From: Endomychus coccineus
Taxonomy: Eukaryota; Arthropoda; Insecta; Coleoptera; Endomychidae
Length of the DNA stretch: 64,000 bases
Reading direction: 5' to 3'
NCBI GenBank assembly: GCA_958510875.1
Contig: OY294067.1
Coordinates: 261,145,736-261,209,735, forward strand
The notes under the pieces are model-generated. The model searched no databases. It saw only the letters and a program-made list of their open reading frames with translations, and had not been told where the DNA came from. Below, in pieces: positions 35,536-46,172 of the stretch. The first letter of the stretch is position 1. Each line of letters starts with the position of its first letter. Both the position numbers and the translations under genes were made by a program.

Positions 35536-35590
35536 TCCTCAGGTGCATCGGCGGACCATCATATTCGTGATCAGCGACCCCAAAAAATCT

Positions 35591-36125
35591 AGAGTGATAA
35601 AGTTTTGATCATTTTGTCGATTATTTACCAAGTAATAATTCTTTTTATATAACAGTTTCAGAAAATGCACTCAAAAAAATGCATTTTTCATTGCACCAAT
35701 GCAATCACTCACCTCTTTTACAAAAACGAGGTGAACATTTTTCTAAACGCTTTTATGAATTCAATGCAAAAAACCGCATTTAAATTCTTCCATCCGAACG
35801 GAATTAAAAAGTTCAATGTTAATTTGCCTCGCCTATACTTATTTTTACATTTATCTATGCAGGAATGAAACATTTGCATACGCACAAAAATGAATCATAA
35901 TAAATTTAAAACCATTCAATACACTTATTTTGTTATTTTGGTTCGTTTCTTCAAAGGTCAATTACGTATCTGTTCGAATAGGCCGTTGAACTATAAACTC
36001 CATCTAAATTATACTTCAAAATCGCTTGATACATTATGTGTTCACACGTCGAGAAGATATTATGTCATTTTAATGTAGAAAGATGGTTTTCTTGGAATCT
36101 TTCTCAACGTTGTGACATATTAAGT
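35591..36125. other. no recognised gene
   Basis: AT-rich spacer. Frames at 35665-35868 and 35890-36078 (+) have no recognisable motif. Confidence 0.35.
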
Positions 36126-36129
36126 ATAT

Positions 36130-36470
36130 CTAAGGTGTGGTCTCATTAAATAATTCAGGGAAATTTACTCCGATCGTGTTGTTGCGTATTGAATGACAAA
36201 CCTCTTCATTTGAATATTCAGAAGGACACATAAATTATTGGAATTGCAATACCTACAAGATATTAAAATAGATATTCATACGTGGCTTGCTAGATTTCCT
36301 GATTTATGGTCAATTCAATATGTATGGGATATCATTGGTGTAGAAACGTGAAAGAATTTTTTGTTAAGAGACCTCTGAAATCAAGAATTTACGATGCTCT
36401 TTATGAAGATATGAGAGCTGAACCTATATCATTATTATTTTATTCTTCATCACCCAAGTGTAGTTCAGAC
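36130..36470 (+). pseudogene. Tc1-like transposase C-terminal fragment
   Basis: Across frames this shows SLNNSGKFTPIVLLR, then YLQDIKIDIHTWLARFPDL and SIQYVWDIIGVET, matching the Tc1 'EHNI-VL-WPARSPDLNPIEHVWD-LG' block. The third catalytic residue, normally E in 'NPIE', is Q here, and 'HVWD' is YVWD. Only the last third of the transposase remains, and stops are present. It differs from the Tc1 copy at 49 kb in sequence. LINE family E begins directly after it at about 36480. Confidence 0.75.
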
Positions 36471-36479
36471 TAGGAGATT

Positions 36480-37583
36480 TTTAAGGTTGCCCAAAAGAAT
36501 TATAAAGAATCTCTGAGGAGCTCCAGAAGAGATTCGTGGCGTACCTATTGTGAGGGCATCAATGAGGTGCCGTCAGCAGCGAGGCTATGCAAGGCTCTCT
36601 CCAAGGATTCCTCGTTTGGCACAGGATCAGTGTTTCTGCCGAACGGGGGAGTACACGTTATCGCCGGACGAGACGCTACGACATCTAATGTCGGTGCATT
36701 TCTCCGGGTCTGATGACAATCTCATAGTTACACCACCTGAGAACTTCCGTGTCAACGCGAGAGCCATTGACTACAGGATGGCCTCGAACGTGGTAAGCTA
36801 TGAAATAGTGCGCTGGGTCATCTCGAGCTTTGCGCCTTACAACTCACCGGATGAGGATGAAATCTTCCCGGTTCTCTTAAAAGAGGGCTTGGAGCTTATC
36901 ATCATCCCGGTGCTTCGGTTATTACGATTTTGTATCACCTCTGCCTTTATACCAAGGCTTTGGAGGTCGGTCAAAGTTGTTTTCATTCCTAAGACGTGAA
37001 GAACTGACTTCACTCAAGCCAAACCTTTCTGCTCTATCAGTGTCACATACTTATTCTTGAAAGCGCTGGAGAGGCTGATCGATAGATGTATAAAAGATGG
37101 CGCATTAAAGGATTGTTGCTTCACCGTCGACAGGCGGTGCTCCATCACCTGGTTACCCGGATCGAAGGAACTATTAGTCTCGCACACCGAAGGGGCGTTT
37201 GACAATACCTCCTTCGAGTCAATGTGTCATGCTGCGGAGAGACACGGAATCGATCACACCTTGGTCAATTGGATGAAGACCATGCTCTTGCAGAGTCGAA
37301 TTTACACACGTCACCCGAGGATGCCCTCAGGGAGAAATACTCTCACTGCTCCTGTGGAGTTGAATGAGGCTAGGTTTCACGCCCAAGCCTACGTAGACGA
37401 CATGGCAACTGACCCTCGGAAGACACCCGGCTACCTTGTGCGAGCTGTAAGTCACTGCACTTGCTATCGTTGCTTGCTGGTGCCAGGTCGAGAGACTCAG
37501 GGGACTTCTGAAAAGACCGAAGTGGTTCTTTTCACGAGGAAACGGAAACTGGGGCTCCTGCCAGACATTGTGTTCTGTAAGTG
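36480..37583 (+). pseudogene. LINE family E RT (I/LOA-type), internally deleted
   Basis: Begins in the linker: KNYKESLRSSRRDSWRTYCE and RLCKALSKDSSFG. After a frameshift come LSPDETLRHLMSVHF, SYEIVRWVISSFAPYNSPDE, LWRSVKVVFIPKT, then LKALERLIDRCIKDGALKD, VSHTEGAFDNTSFESM (motif A, catalytic D kept), HAQAYVDDMA (motif C) and VVLFTRKRKLGLLPD. Between RMPSGRNTL and YVDD the 'PQGGVLSPLLW' motif B segment is deleted, and the region after TRKRK is lost. The part from 37061 on is duplicated at 38768. Confidence 0.85.
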
Positions 37584-37589
37584 AGTGTA

Positions 37590-38765
37590 TATTGAATGAA
37601 GTACGAAGGAATCATTGAACGATTTGCAAAGCCTGGATCTCATCGAATGGTTTCATAAGCGATTTCGATTTCTTATTTTCACAATACCTAAATTTAATTC
37701 ATTAAAAATTATCTTATTCAATTTTAAAGCTTTCAGATCATTTTCTCTATAAATATCTTAGCATCAGCTAGATTTTATGGTGAATCCACGGAGAAAAAGT
37801 TTTCATTGTTCGATTTCTTCCTCTGCTACTTAAATATAACTATTAAAAAAACAATTGGAACAGAGTTTTGTAATCAATTTCACTGGAAGTAGTTTTTAAT
37901 TGCTGTACTTTCATTATTTAGGATTCTGTATCTTTAACCGTAAGAATTGAACAGGAACAGTTTCATTTTTATACAAGCCAATGTGCCATCAAGGTCTACG
38001 CGCTGAAAAAATATAATTTATAATAAAAACTTGGAAACTAATGATATTGAATAAACTGTTTAAGCGTTTTCTGAGGTAATTTCATGGCTACTAAAAAGTG
38101 TATTGTGTCAAGATGGGAATTGGTCGAGGTAGGTAATCTAGAATAGCGTTTATCCCCACACAAAGGCCTGCGAAGCTTTAGAGATTACAATTTCCTCTTT
38201 GTCCGTTTATTCACACTCATGGCGCCAACTAATTTATATTTCATTTGTGTTTATTCCGTTTTGATTGAGTATTATATAGGTTTTGAGGCATTAATCCGTA
38301 CACATCGTTCTTAACTCATTAACTATCAAAATCCCCAAGTGAGGATTCAACTTTTAAAACAATATTTACAATTTTATTTTATGTATCATACACACTATTG
38401 TTCGAATATATTCTTTGTTTCAGTATTGCTGAACTTGTAATAGAGCACGACCAATGTGTTTATGACTATGATAGTACCTATATTATAATACTAGTGCATG
38501 AGGAGCACGCTGCCACACTAGAAAGGCTATTATACACCACCTGAATTATAACTTGATAAATAGAGGTAGAAGTTCCAATTGAAACAACGTTTTTTCCCTT
38601 CAATAATCGATTGACACTAAGAGCAATTATTGTGTCAATATAAATACAAATTGATGAGGTGGACTTATTGTTGACATGGAGGTAGTATTTGTTAACATGC
38701 TTGTACGCCAATTTCTTTTTCGGTTAGTTTTATTTTCAAAATGGCTACAGTGATTATCAATAAAA
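37590..38765. other. non-LINE part of the duplicated unit
   Basis: AT-rich, no recognised coding motif. It ends with a potential short gene start (TTTTCAAAATGGCTACAG) that is truncated here and continued only in the right copy. Confidence 0.4.
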
Positions 38766-38767
38766 AA

Positions 38768-39290
38768 AAGCGCTGGAGAGGCTGATCGATAGATGTATAA
38801 AAGATGGCGCATTAAAGGATTGTTGCTTCACCGTCGACAGGCGGTGCTCCATCACCTGGTTACCCGGATCGAAGGAACTATTAGTCTCGCACACCGAAGG
38901 GGCGTTTGACAATACCTCCTTCGAGTCAATGTGTCATGCTGCGGAGAGACACGGAATCGATCACACCTTGGTCAATTGAATGAAGACCATGCTCTTGCAG
39001 AGTCGAATTTACACACGTCACCCGAGGATGCCCTCAGGGAGAAATACTCTCACTGCTCCTGTGGAGTTGAATGAGGCTAGGTTTCACGCCCAAGCCTACG
39101 TAGACGACATGGCAACTGACCCTCGGAAGACACCCGGCTACCTTGTGCGAGCTGTAAGTCACTGCACTTGCTATCGTTGTTTGCTGGTGCCAGGTCGAGA
39201 GACTCAGGGGACTTCTGAAAAGACCGAAGTGGTTCTTTTCACGAGGAAACGGAAACTGGGGCTCCTGCCAGACATTGTGTTCTGTAAGTG
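38768..39290 (+). pseudogene. LINE family E RT, second copy within the tandem duplication
   Basis: Repeats the RT segment of 37061-37583. A G-to-A change turns TGG into TGA at 38977-38979, inside the block corresponding to LVNWMK, so this copy has one more stop than its source. The remaining downstream frame still gives HAQAYVDDMA and VVLFTRKRKLG. Confidence 0.9.
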
Positions 39291-40447
39291 AGTGTATATT
39301 GAATGAAGTACGAAGGAATCATTGAACGATTTGCAAAGCCTGGATCTCATCGAATGGTTTCATAAGCGATTTCGATTTCTTATTTTCACAATACCTAAAT
39401 TTAATTCATTAAAAATTATCTTATTCAATTTTAAAGCTTTCAGATCATTTTCTCTATAAATATCTTAGCATCAGCTAGATTTTATGGTGAATCCACGGAG
39501 AAAAAGTTTTCATTGTTCGATTTCTTCCTCTGCTACTTAAATATAACTATTAAAAAAACAATTGGAACAGAGTTTTGTAATCAATTTCACTGGAAGTAGT
39601 TTTTAATTGCTGTACTTTCATTATTTAGGATTCTGTATCTTTAACCGTAAGAATTGAACAGGAACAGTTTCATTTTTATACAAGCCAATGTGCCATCAAG
39701 GTCTACGCGCTAAAAAAATATAATTTATAATAAAAACTTGGAAACTAATGATATTGAATAAACTGTTTAAGCGTTTTCTGAGGTAATTTCATGGCTACTA
39801 AAAAGTGTATTGTGTCAAGATGGGAATTGGTCGAGGTAGGTAATCTAGAATAGCGTTTATCCCCACACAAAGTCTTGCGAAGCTTTAGAGATTACAATTT
39901 CCTCTTTGTCCGTTTATTCACACTCATGGCGCCAACTAATTTATATTTCATTTGTGTTTATTCCGTTTTGATTGAGTATTATATAGGTTTTGAGGCATTA
40001 ATCCGTACACATCGTTCTTAACTCATTAACTATCAAAATCCCCAAGTGAGGATTCAACTTTTAAAACAATATTTACAATTTTATTTTATGTATCATACAC
40101 ACTATTGTTCGAATATATTCTTTGTTTCAGTATTGCTGAACTCGTAATAGAGCACGACCAATGTGTTTATGACTATGATAGTATCTATATTATAATACTA
40201 GTGCATGAGGAGCACGCTGCCACACTAGAAAGGCTATTATACACCACCTGAATTATAACTTGATAAATAGAGGTAGAAGTTCCAATTGAAACAACGTTTT
40301 TTCCCTTCAATAATCGATTGACACTAAGAGCAATTATTGTGTCAATATAAATACAAATTGATGAGGTGGACTTATTGTTGACATGGAGGTAGTATTTGTT
40401 AACATGCTTGTACGCCAATTTGTTTTTCGGTTAGTTTTATTTTCAAA

Positions 40448-40683
40448 ATGGCTACAGTGATTATCAATAATGAAGAGATTTCACTTGAAATAAAGTCTAC
40501 AACCGAAGAAACTAAAAGAAAATTAATCCCTGAGGAATTCAAAGATATTGTATGGGTACAAATCACTCTTACTTGTGGATAAACTTTAAGTTCTATTTTA
40601 TCGCTTGGTTGCAGACAGCTACAGTGAAGACGGTCGTGAGTTATATTTTAGATGTTAAAATTTGGGCACCAGAGTATTTTTAA
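40448..40683 (+). CDS. short unassigned ORF, possibly two-exon
   Basis: ATG at 40448 sits in a good start context (TTCAAAATGG). The first frame begins MATVIINNEEISLEI and would run 44 codons. A GT at 40550 and a pyrimidine-containing ...TTGGTTGCAG at 40614 would make a 65-bp intron, joining in phase to a second segment TATVKTVVSYILDVKIW and a stop at 40681; the product would have 56 residues. I do not recognise it. The equivalent start in the left tandem copy is cut by the duplication junction. This is speculative. Confidence 0.25.
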
Positions 40684-40689
40684 CCAACC

Positions 40690-41925
40690 AATAAATTATG
40701 TTTCTGAACTGGGGGATTCAAACACTCAAAGTCCCCTGGTTAAATTACCCTGAAAGTATACAAAAAAATAAAAGACCTGTACCCAGAATGATTGAAATTT
40801 ACTGGTAATTGAAATATTATTATTGATACAATTTATAACAGAACTTGATATTAATGAGTTATGAAGTGCATGAATTGAAGTATGAATGAAGTTAAATTTC
40901 TTAAATCACAGTGAACAACTGTTAAATTTACATATCTATAAATACTCAAATGATTGTTTCGAACGTTACATAACCAAAATATGGGTAGCCTGACCTGCTA
41001 ACTGCTGGGTAAGATGTTATACCTGCTCGATTATGGATTGGTACTTCCTACTTGATGTATGGATTCCTGCCACAATTCTAATACAGTTTCCACGATTGTA
41101 CATCACAAGTCAATTAGCAACTTGTAAATCAGATTTTACACAGCAGATCCAAACCAACCTCAGAACTTCTTACAATTGTTGAATTTTTCACAACATAAAA
41201 AAAAACTGAAATCACGAAATGTTCAAACCTCTATTGCTCTATTGTCCTCAGAAGACAGACATGAACAGAATGCTGAACAAAATTCGGACAAACCTATGTC
41301 CTGTCAGATATCACCTGGGAAGGCAAATTAATTCTTGAAGTAAGTGAATAAATCAAATGGAATTACAAAGATATTTATCTCTATCACGATAGGGTTTTTT
41401 TATCCTTTCAATGGAACAACCTTACTTCTGTCCAAAACCAGTCAAGTTGAAACTCAGTTTTAATCTCCTAACGTGCATCTATTACACAAATCTTTCCAAT
41501 TATTCCACTCCAAATTGGTAATTGATGCCTTTGCTTTCAACGGAAGAATATTCCCAGAGTTTGGTTCCAAACATAAGTTTGGTATCACCTCCCTGTTGAA
41601 ATAACTTAGAAACACGACCTTCCACTTGGACGATTTGATAAAAAGTACGCCATTTTCTCGGCCTTTTCCGGTGCTCCGATGTCTCACGGAACGACCTCGA
41701 AATAGAAGCGATAACTACAGAATTCGACACTGAATAACCATGACTCGGAGAATATACGGTCTAGCATAGCTGACGTCACAGGAGTTAACCGATTGTAGTA
41801 CAGCGGCCATTTCTAAGCCCTTAAGTGAAATTTACACGTTACAATTTCTACAATAAAGGATATTCCTCATATCAGTAGCGGTTTCACTGTAGGTGCATTA
41901 GTGAAGAGCACTCCCTTAAAAATTA
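40690..41925. other. no recognised gene
   Basis: Two overlapping minus frames near 41460-41730 (75-76 codons) cover a less AT-rich stretch with no family I recognise. Nothing else seen. Confidence 0.3.
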
Positions 41926-42500
41926 GGTTAAATATATCGATAACCATACATCAGCATCAGCAAAGAGCAGGACTTTTGTCGCGCGCACTCCTGAACCAGA
42001 TCATTAATGGAAATAAGTAACAGTACCAGACCAAGGACACATCCCTGTGACAGCCCTATAATGTTCCGAGGAGGTTCCACAGACGACAGTATACTGTTTT
42101 CGGTTGGATAAAAAAGAGTAAATTAAATTACAGCTGTTGTCATAAAATTTGTAGAATTTCAGTTTATCAACAAGAATGGAAGAAGAAACCAGGTTAAAAG
42201 CTTTGCTTGGGTCATAAGAGAATGTACCTACGATGAACCCTTTTTCCATACCACTTCTAATAATCTCTATAAGTTTACTTAGAACATGACTGGTGCTCCT
42301 ATTTTTACGGAAGCCAAACTGATTGCAATAAAAAATGTTCGACTTTTCAAAATAGTCGGTTATCTGATACTTCAAGCACAGGAATAACCTTCATAATTTC
42401 AAGAGCATCAAAGTATATTCCGGCGTCTATACATTGATTTAATAATTTGCTTATCGGATAAATAAGAATATTAATTACATTCTTTATTAGGTCTATATTG
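41925..42500 (-). pseudogene. LINE family D RT fragment
   Basis: Read from 42500 down: IYPISKLLNQCIDAGIYFDAL, IMKVIPVLE ('A-VIP--K'), then MKYQITDYFEKSNIFYCNQF, GFRKNRSTSHVLSKLIE, YDPSKAFNLV (motif A; 'DL-KAFD' with the second D changed to N), LVDKLKFYKFYDNS, YSFLSNRKQYTVV, and after frameshifts TKVLLFADADVW (motif C 'FADD' with a changed second D). Jockey/CR1-group by pattern but distinct in sequence from families A-C. The Q-G-S-V-L-G-P block is degraded to CPWSG. No 3' tail identified. Confidence 0.8.
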
Positions 42501-42509
42501 AGGTTATAA

Positions 42510-43335
42510 TGGTCTTTACTTTTTTATTTGATATTTTGTTAATAATATTTCTTACATGGATATACGAACAATATGAAAGAAATGTAGTAATGAAAGTCTA
42601 TACTTAGAATGTTTTATATAAAATTTGTATGGAATATTCTGCTAGTTTGTGCATAATTGTTAACACCGAATGTACTATGTTCCACTCGGGTATTAATTGA
42701 AAATGTTAAAATATGACTAAGTTTTCGTTTATTTAACAAAAATTGACTAAAACACATATCATAACTGAATCTGGTCTTTGAATTTATTAAAGACATTAAA
42801 AATAAAAATTTCAGACAGTTAATGGGTAATTTAAACGGTTGACATATTTTTAATCGGCTTACCGGACTCCGCACGTTATCGTCCAGCTAAGTATGGTATT
42901 TTCGCTAAATTGATTCGACAAGTGGAATTTGATCCTCATTCGGAAGATTAGGTTACTAAAAGAAGTTCTTAATATTACGGGACCACTTTTTATTCATTCT
43001 TCCAAGTAGCCTGAAGATTCGCATATTAAGTAGACATTCGATATGTATGTAACTTGTTTTTTTTTCTTAAACCTATTTGGTTAAATAGTTTATATTATTT
43101 ACATGATTCATTTATTATGTTGATTCTAATTTCAATATCTTTTTGCTACCTTTCTCAAAAATTATTGTGTTGATTAGTGTTTCCAGATAATTTAGGGAAT
43201 AAAACATGATGTAAACGCATTAATTGAACTAAAATGCTAAAATATGTTATAAAAGAGTTCACACTGTAGATATATTATAACACTATCGTTAAGTAATAAT
43301 CAACCTTATCCACTTAAAATATTATTAAAGTAATG
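42510..43335. other. no firm gene; faint piggyBac-like trace
   Basis: Around 42855-42935 (+) a frame reads SARYRPAKYGIFAKLI, which faintly recalls the 'KPAKYGIK' block of piggyBac transposases, but it is isolated and I give it little weight. The rest is AT-rich without motifs. Confidence 0.25.
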
Positions 43336-43372
43336 AGGACCTTTCGGCTACCAAGCAGACATCATCAGAGTA
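43336..43372 (-). ncRNA. hammerhead-ribozyme-like motif at PLE 3' end
   Basis: On the minus strand CTGATGA (43368-43362) is followed by GTCTGC-TTG-GTAGCC, a 6-position stem II with one mismatch and a 3-base loop, then the GAAA box (43345-43342). It lies 110 bp downstream of a PLE endonuclease frame on the same strand. The partner copy at 45185 keeps the same fold with different bases. AGG-U-CCU-C after GAA could be stem III plus the cleavage residue. Confidence 0.65.
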
Positions 43373-43373
43373 A

Positions 43374-44065
43374 ACTGAATTATAAATCAAAATTTGCCTG
43401 TTTAAATATTATTCGGGGATAATAATGTGAACAATGGGTTACCCTCAGCTAGAGATAAATCGAAATTTAATTTTCGCTTATACATTTACATCCTTTCTAA
43501 ATTGCGTAGATATTTGTCTGTATTGTCTTTTAAAATTGTTAAACTTTCTTGAGAAATGGTGTGACCTGTATTCAAAATATGTTTGGCTACCGCTGATTTT
43601 TTCACCATTATTTTCTTTTATATGGGCAAAACGTTCCTTATAACGAGATAAAATGTTTCTTCTAGTTTGACCCACATAGTATTTCGAACATAACTCACAA
43701 TTGATTTTGCCGAAATCGGAAACTTTATCAAAGGTGTTCAGCTTGTTTTTACATTTATAAGCTGGTTGTATTGCAAATTTAGAAAACAACCTATGGAGTT
43801 TATTAATTACTGAATAAGTGAAATTTTGAATATTATTAGTTATTTGGAGGTTATGGCTCTAATTTGGTTAGTTGGGTACTTTACAATTTCCTTTTTTGTT
43901 TAGAGGTCAAATTATTGATCAAAGATTTATATTAATCATTGTCGAACGTAATTTTCTGAAGTTTCTCAACTTCGCTGTTATAATTTTGCTGGTTCAAAGG
44001 AACGTTCAATAATTTACGAACTAGACTATCAAACTGTGTGGTGTAGCTTAATCCGCCGAGGTATA
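43374..44065 (-). pseudogene. Penelope-like element: thumb and GIY-YIG endonuclease
   Basis: Read from 44065 down: HTVDSLVRK-type thumb sequence (TQFDSLVRKLLNVPLNQQNY, EVEKLQKITF), then a 103-codon frame KCKNKLNTFDKVSDFGKINC, CELCSKYYVGQTRRNILSRY and KERFAHIKENN. The block YYVGQTRR is the GIY-YIG nuclease core, with the conserved arginine present. It is the inverted sister of the copy starting at 44075: the two diverge from a common centre near 44070. A hammerhead-like motif follows at its 3' end. Palm domain is absent. Confidence 0.85.
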
Positions 44066-44074
44066 TCTATTTAT

Positions 44075-45180
44075 TTGAGTGGGTGTTCTGTATATGTCGA
44101 AATCTAAGTGTGATGTCCTCGATAGAAACTGTACAGAATACGTGATCCTTACATCTTTATGTTTAGGGCAAAATTATTTCACTTTTAACAAAAATTACTA
44201 TAAACATACAAGAAGATGTACAATGGACAATTTGGCCGATATTTCTCTAAGCGAACTTAAAAATCAAAATTACAAGTGAAGAATTTGATTTATATGACTT
44301 TTTGAACACGTTTAATAGCCAATTTGATTCACTGAGATTCACTGTCGAAATAGAAACAGATAATCAGCTTCCTTTCCTTGATATTTACTTTATAAAAATG
44401 GTAATCACTCGATTTCGACATACCAATCAAACAAATAGGTATACCTCGACGGATACACCATGATATAAAATAGCCCCGTTTGATAGTCTAGTTCGTAGAT
44501 TATTGGAGGTCCCTTTGAGCCAGCAAAATTATAAGAACGAAGTTGAGAAACTTCAGCAAATTGTGTTGGACAATGGTTACCACAAATCTTTGATCAATAA
44601 TTAAATTTTTAAACAAAAACAGAAATTGGAACGTAGCCAACTAGCCAACTTAGAGCCAGTACCTTCAAATATCTCAATAAAATTTAAAAGTTTCACTTAT
44701 CATCCTTCAGTAATTAATAAATTCCATAGTTTGTTTTCTAAATTGCAATACAACCAGTATATGGATGTAAGAAGAAGCTGAAACACCGTTCAGGCAACAT
44801 CTTTGATAAAGTTTCCGATTTTAACAAATCCGGGATTTACAAAATCAATTGTCGTGTTCAAAATGCAATGTGGGTCAAACTAGATAAGGAACATTTTAAC
44901 TCGTTATAAGGAACATTTTGCCAATACAAAGAAAAATAATGGTGAAAATTAGCGGTAGCCAAACTTATTTTTAATACAGGTCACACCGTTTTTCAAGAAA
45001 GTTTATCATTTTTAAATTACAGTACAGACAAATATCTAGGTAATTTAGGAAGGATGGAAATGTATAAACGAAAAAACAATTTGTTGAATTCCGATTTATC
45101 TCCAGCTGATGGTAACCCACTGTTTACGTTATTATCCCCAAATAGTATCAAACTGGCACATTTTGATTTATAATTGAGTT
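44075..45180 (+). pseudogene. Penelope-like element: RT end, thumb and eroded GIY-YIG
   Basis: A 66-codon frame gives LCLGQNYFTFNKNYYKHTR and MDNLADISLSELKNQ (PLE 'C-EQNYFTFN-KYYKQ---MG-----A---L-ELE'). It continues in other frames with FLNTFNSQFDSLRFTVEIE, QLPFLDIYF, FDSLVRRLLEVPLSQQNYKN, EVEKLQQIVLDNGYHKSLIN, NIKFKSF-type linker, and IRNILTRYKEHFANTKKNN from the endonuclease. The palm YVDD box has been lost by deletion and the GIY-YIG core is broken by stops. It pairs with the inverted copy to the left. Confidence 0.83.
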
Positions 45181-45225
45181 CACTCTGATGATGGTTACTT
45201 GGTGGCCGAAAGGTTCTCAGTACTT
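45181..45225 (+). ncRNA. hammerhead-ribozyme-like motif at PLE 3' end
   Basis: CTGATGA (45185-45191), then GGTTAC-TTG-GTGGCC, which pairs over all six positions (G-C, G-C, U-G, U-G, A-U, C-G), then GAAA (45208-45211). Compared with the motif at 43.34 kb, three stem positions differ while pairing is kept and one mismatch there is paired here. Downstream bases (AGTACTTTAATAGTATTTTTAG) also match the other copy. Confidence 0.7.
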
Positions 45226-45331
45226 TAATAGTATTTTTAGTAGATAAGGGTGATTATCTCTTATCAACAGTACTAAAATTTGCATTGGCCCATGGGAATA
45301 AATTCAAATCTTGCCAGAAACAACAAGCTAT

Positions 45332-45472
45332 CAGTTTATAAACGAGTACCAAGACTATGTGGAAATATGGCATACAACGCCTTACCAAAAAAGAAACAAA
45401 TATGGCCCTCTCCATAAATTACAAAATAAAGTTGAGAAATATCGTAAACACTTCTTAGTATATTCGAAATAA
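45332..45472 (+). pseudogene. possible MADF-like domain fragment
   Basis: The frame QFINEYQDYVEIWHTTPYQK then RNKYGPLHKLQNKVEKY resembles the start of MADF DNA-binding domains ('FI--Y--HP-LWD---P-Y-N---R--A'). MADF domains occur in transcription factors and next to some insect DNA transposons (PIF/Harbinger). It stops at TAA (45470-45472); nothing further is recognisable. Similarity is short and could be chance. Confidence 0.3.
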
Positions 45473-45479
45473 GAACTTA

Positions 45480-46164
45480 ATAACATTTTCAAACAGAAAA
45501 TGTCCGTCTCATTCACAATCGACAAGTTTGCCAAAAACCACGGTTAAGGCTGCACAACCATTCAAATGAAGAATCCTTGTAACTTCTCGACAATCGCAGG
45601 TTCAAAAGAATGAAATGTTTCGAGCTCGTGTAGTGGCAGTCTAGTAATATATGTTTTAATACGATGTTTTAGCCACATTTCGAAAAGGCGTATCATTCGT
45701 TAGAAAAATACTTCCAGGATGGTGCTGTAATAGTGTATTGTGCAACTAGTACGGGAAAAATAGGATGTTTTATACGAGTGTGTTGAGACGTACTTTGTAC
45801 AATTTATGAGCAGTTATCTACTTAATATATTAATTAACATAAAAATTAATATCTTAGTGGAACACATGACACTATAATGTGAAGAATTTGATTGTAGATT
45901 TATTATTGTCACAGCCTATAATTGAGTAACTGTGCGAAATATTTCACTTCCCACACATTTCCGTGCGAAATGGAATATTTTGAACTAATGGGAAATAAGT
46001 AATGTCACAGTGCGAAATGCGTTTTTCAGGTAGGTCGTCGGAAAAACAATTATTGTAACTTGATAACAAATAGTATATGTTTAATAAAATTTCATATTGT
46101 GATATCGAGGTTCTAGGGATTCGTCCAGAGGAAATATGCCATAGTGGATTTTAATGGTTTTATT
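45480..46164. other. no recognised gene
   Basis: AT-rich flank up to the hAT target-site duplication. No motif recognised. Confidence 0.35.
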
Positions 46165-46172
46165 GTAACAGT

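Larger units (their letters stand above)
37061..40470. repeat. 1,707-bp direct tandem duplication
   Basis: 37061-38763 and 38768-40470 are the same sequence at a constant offset of 1707 bp. I count about eight substitutions and no indels (over 99% identity). The unit begins inside the LINE E reverse transcriptase (AAGCGCTGGAGAGG) and ends after CTACAGTGATTATCAATAA. The junction carries a few extra A bases. The ~1.18 kb of each unit that is not LINE has no recognised gene. The duplication cut the short ATG frame seen at 40448 in the left copy. An assembly duplication of two haplotypes cannot be excluded. Confidence 0.93.

Noticed and set aside
42855..42935. piggyBac transposase
   Set aside because: Only one eight-residue resemblance (RPAKYGIF), with no DDD motifs and no TTAA-flanked ends.
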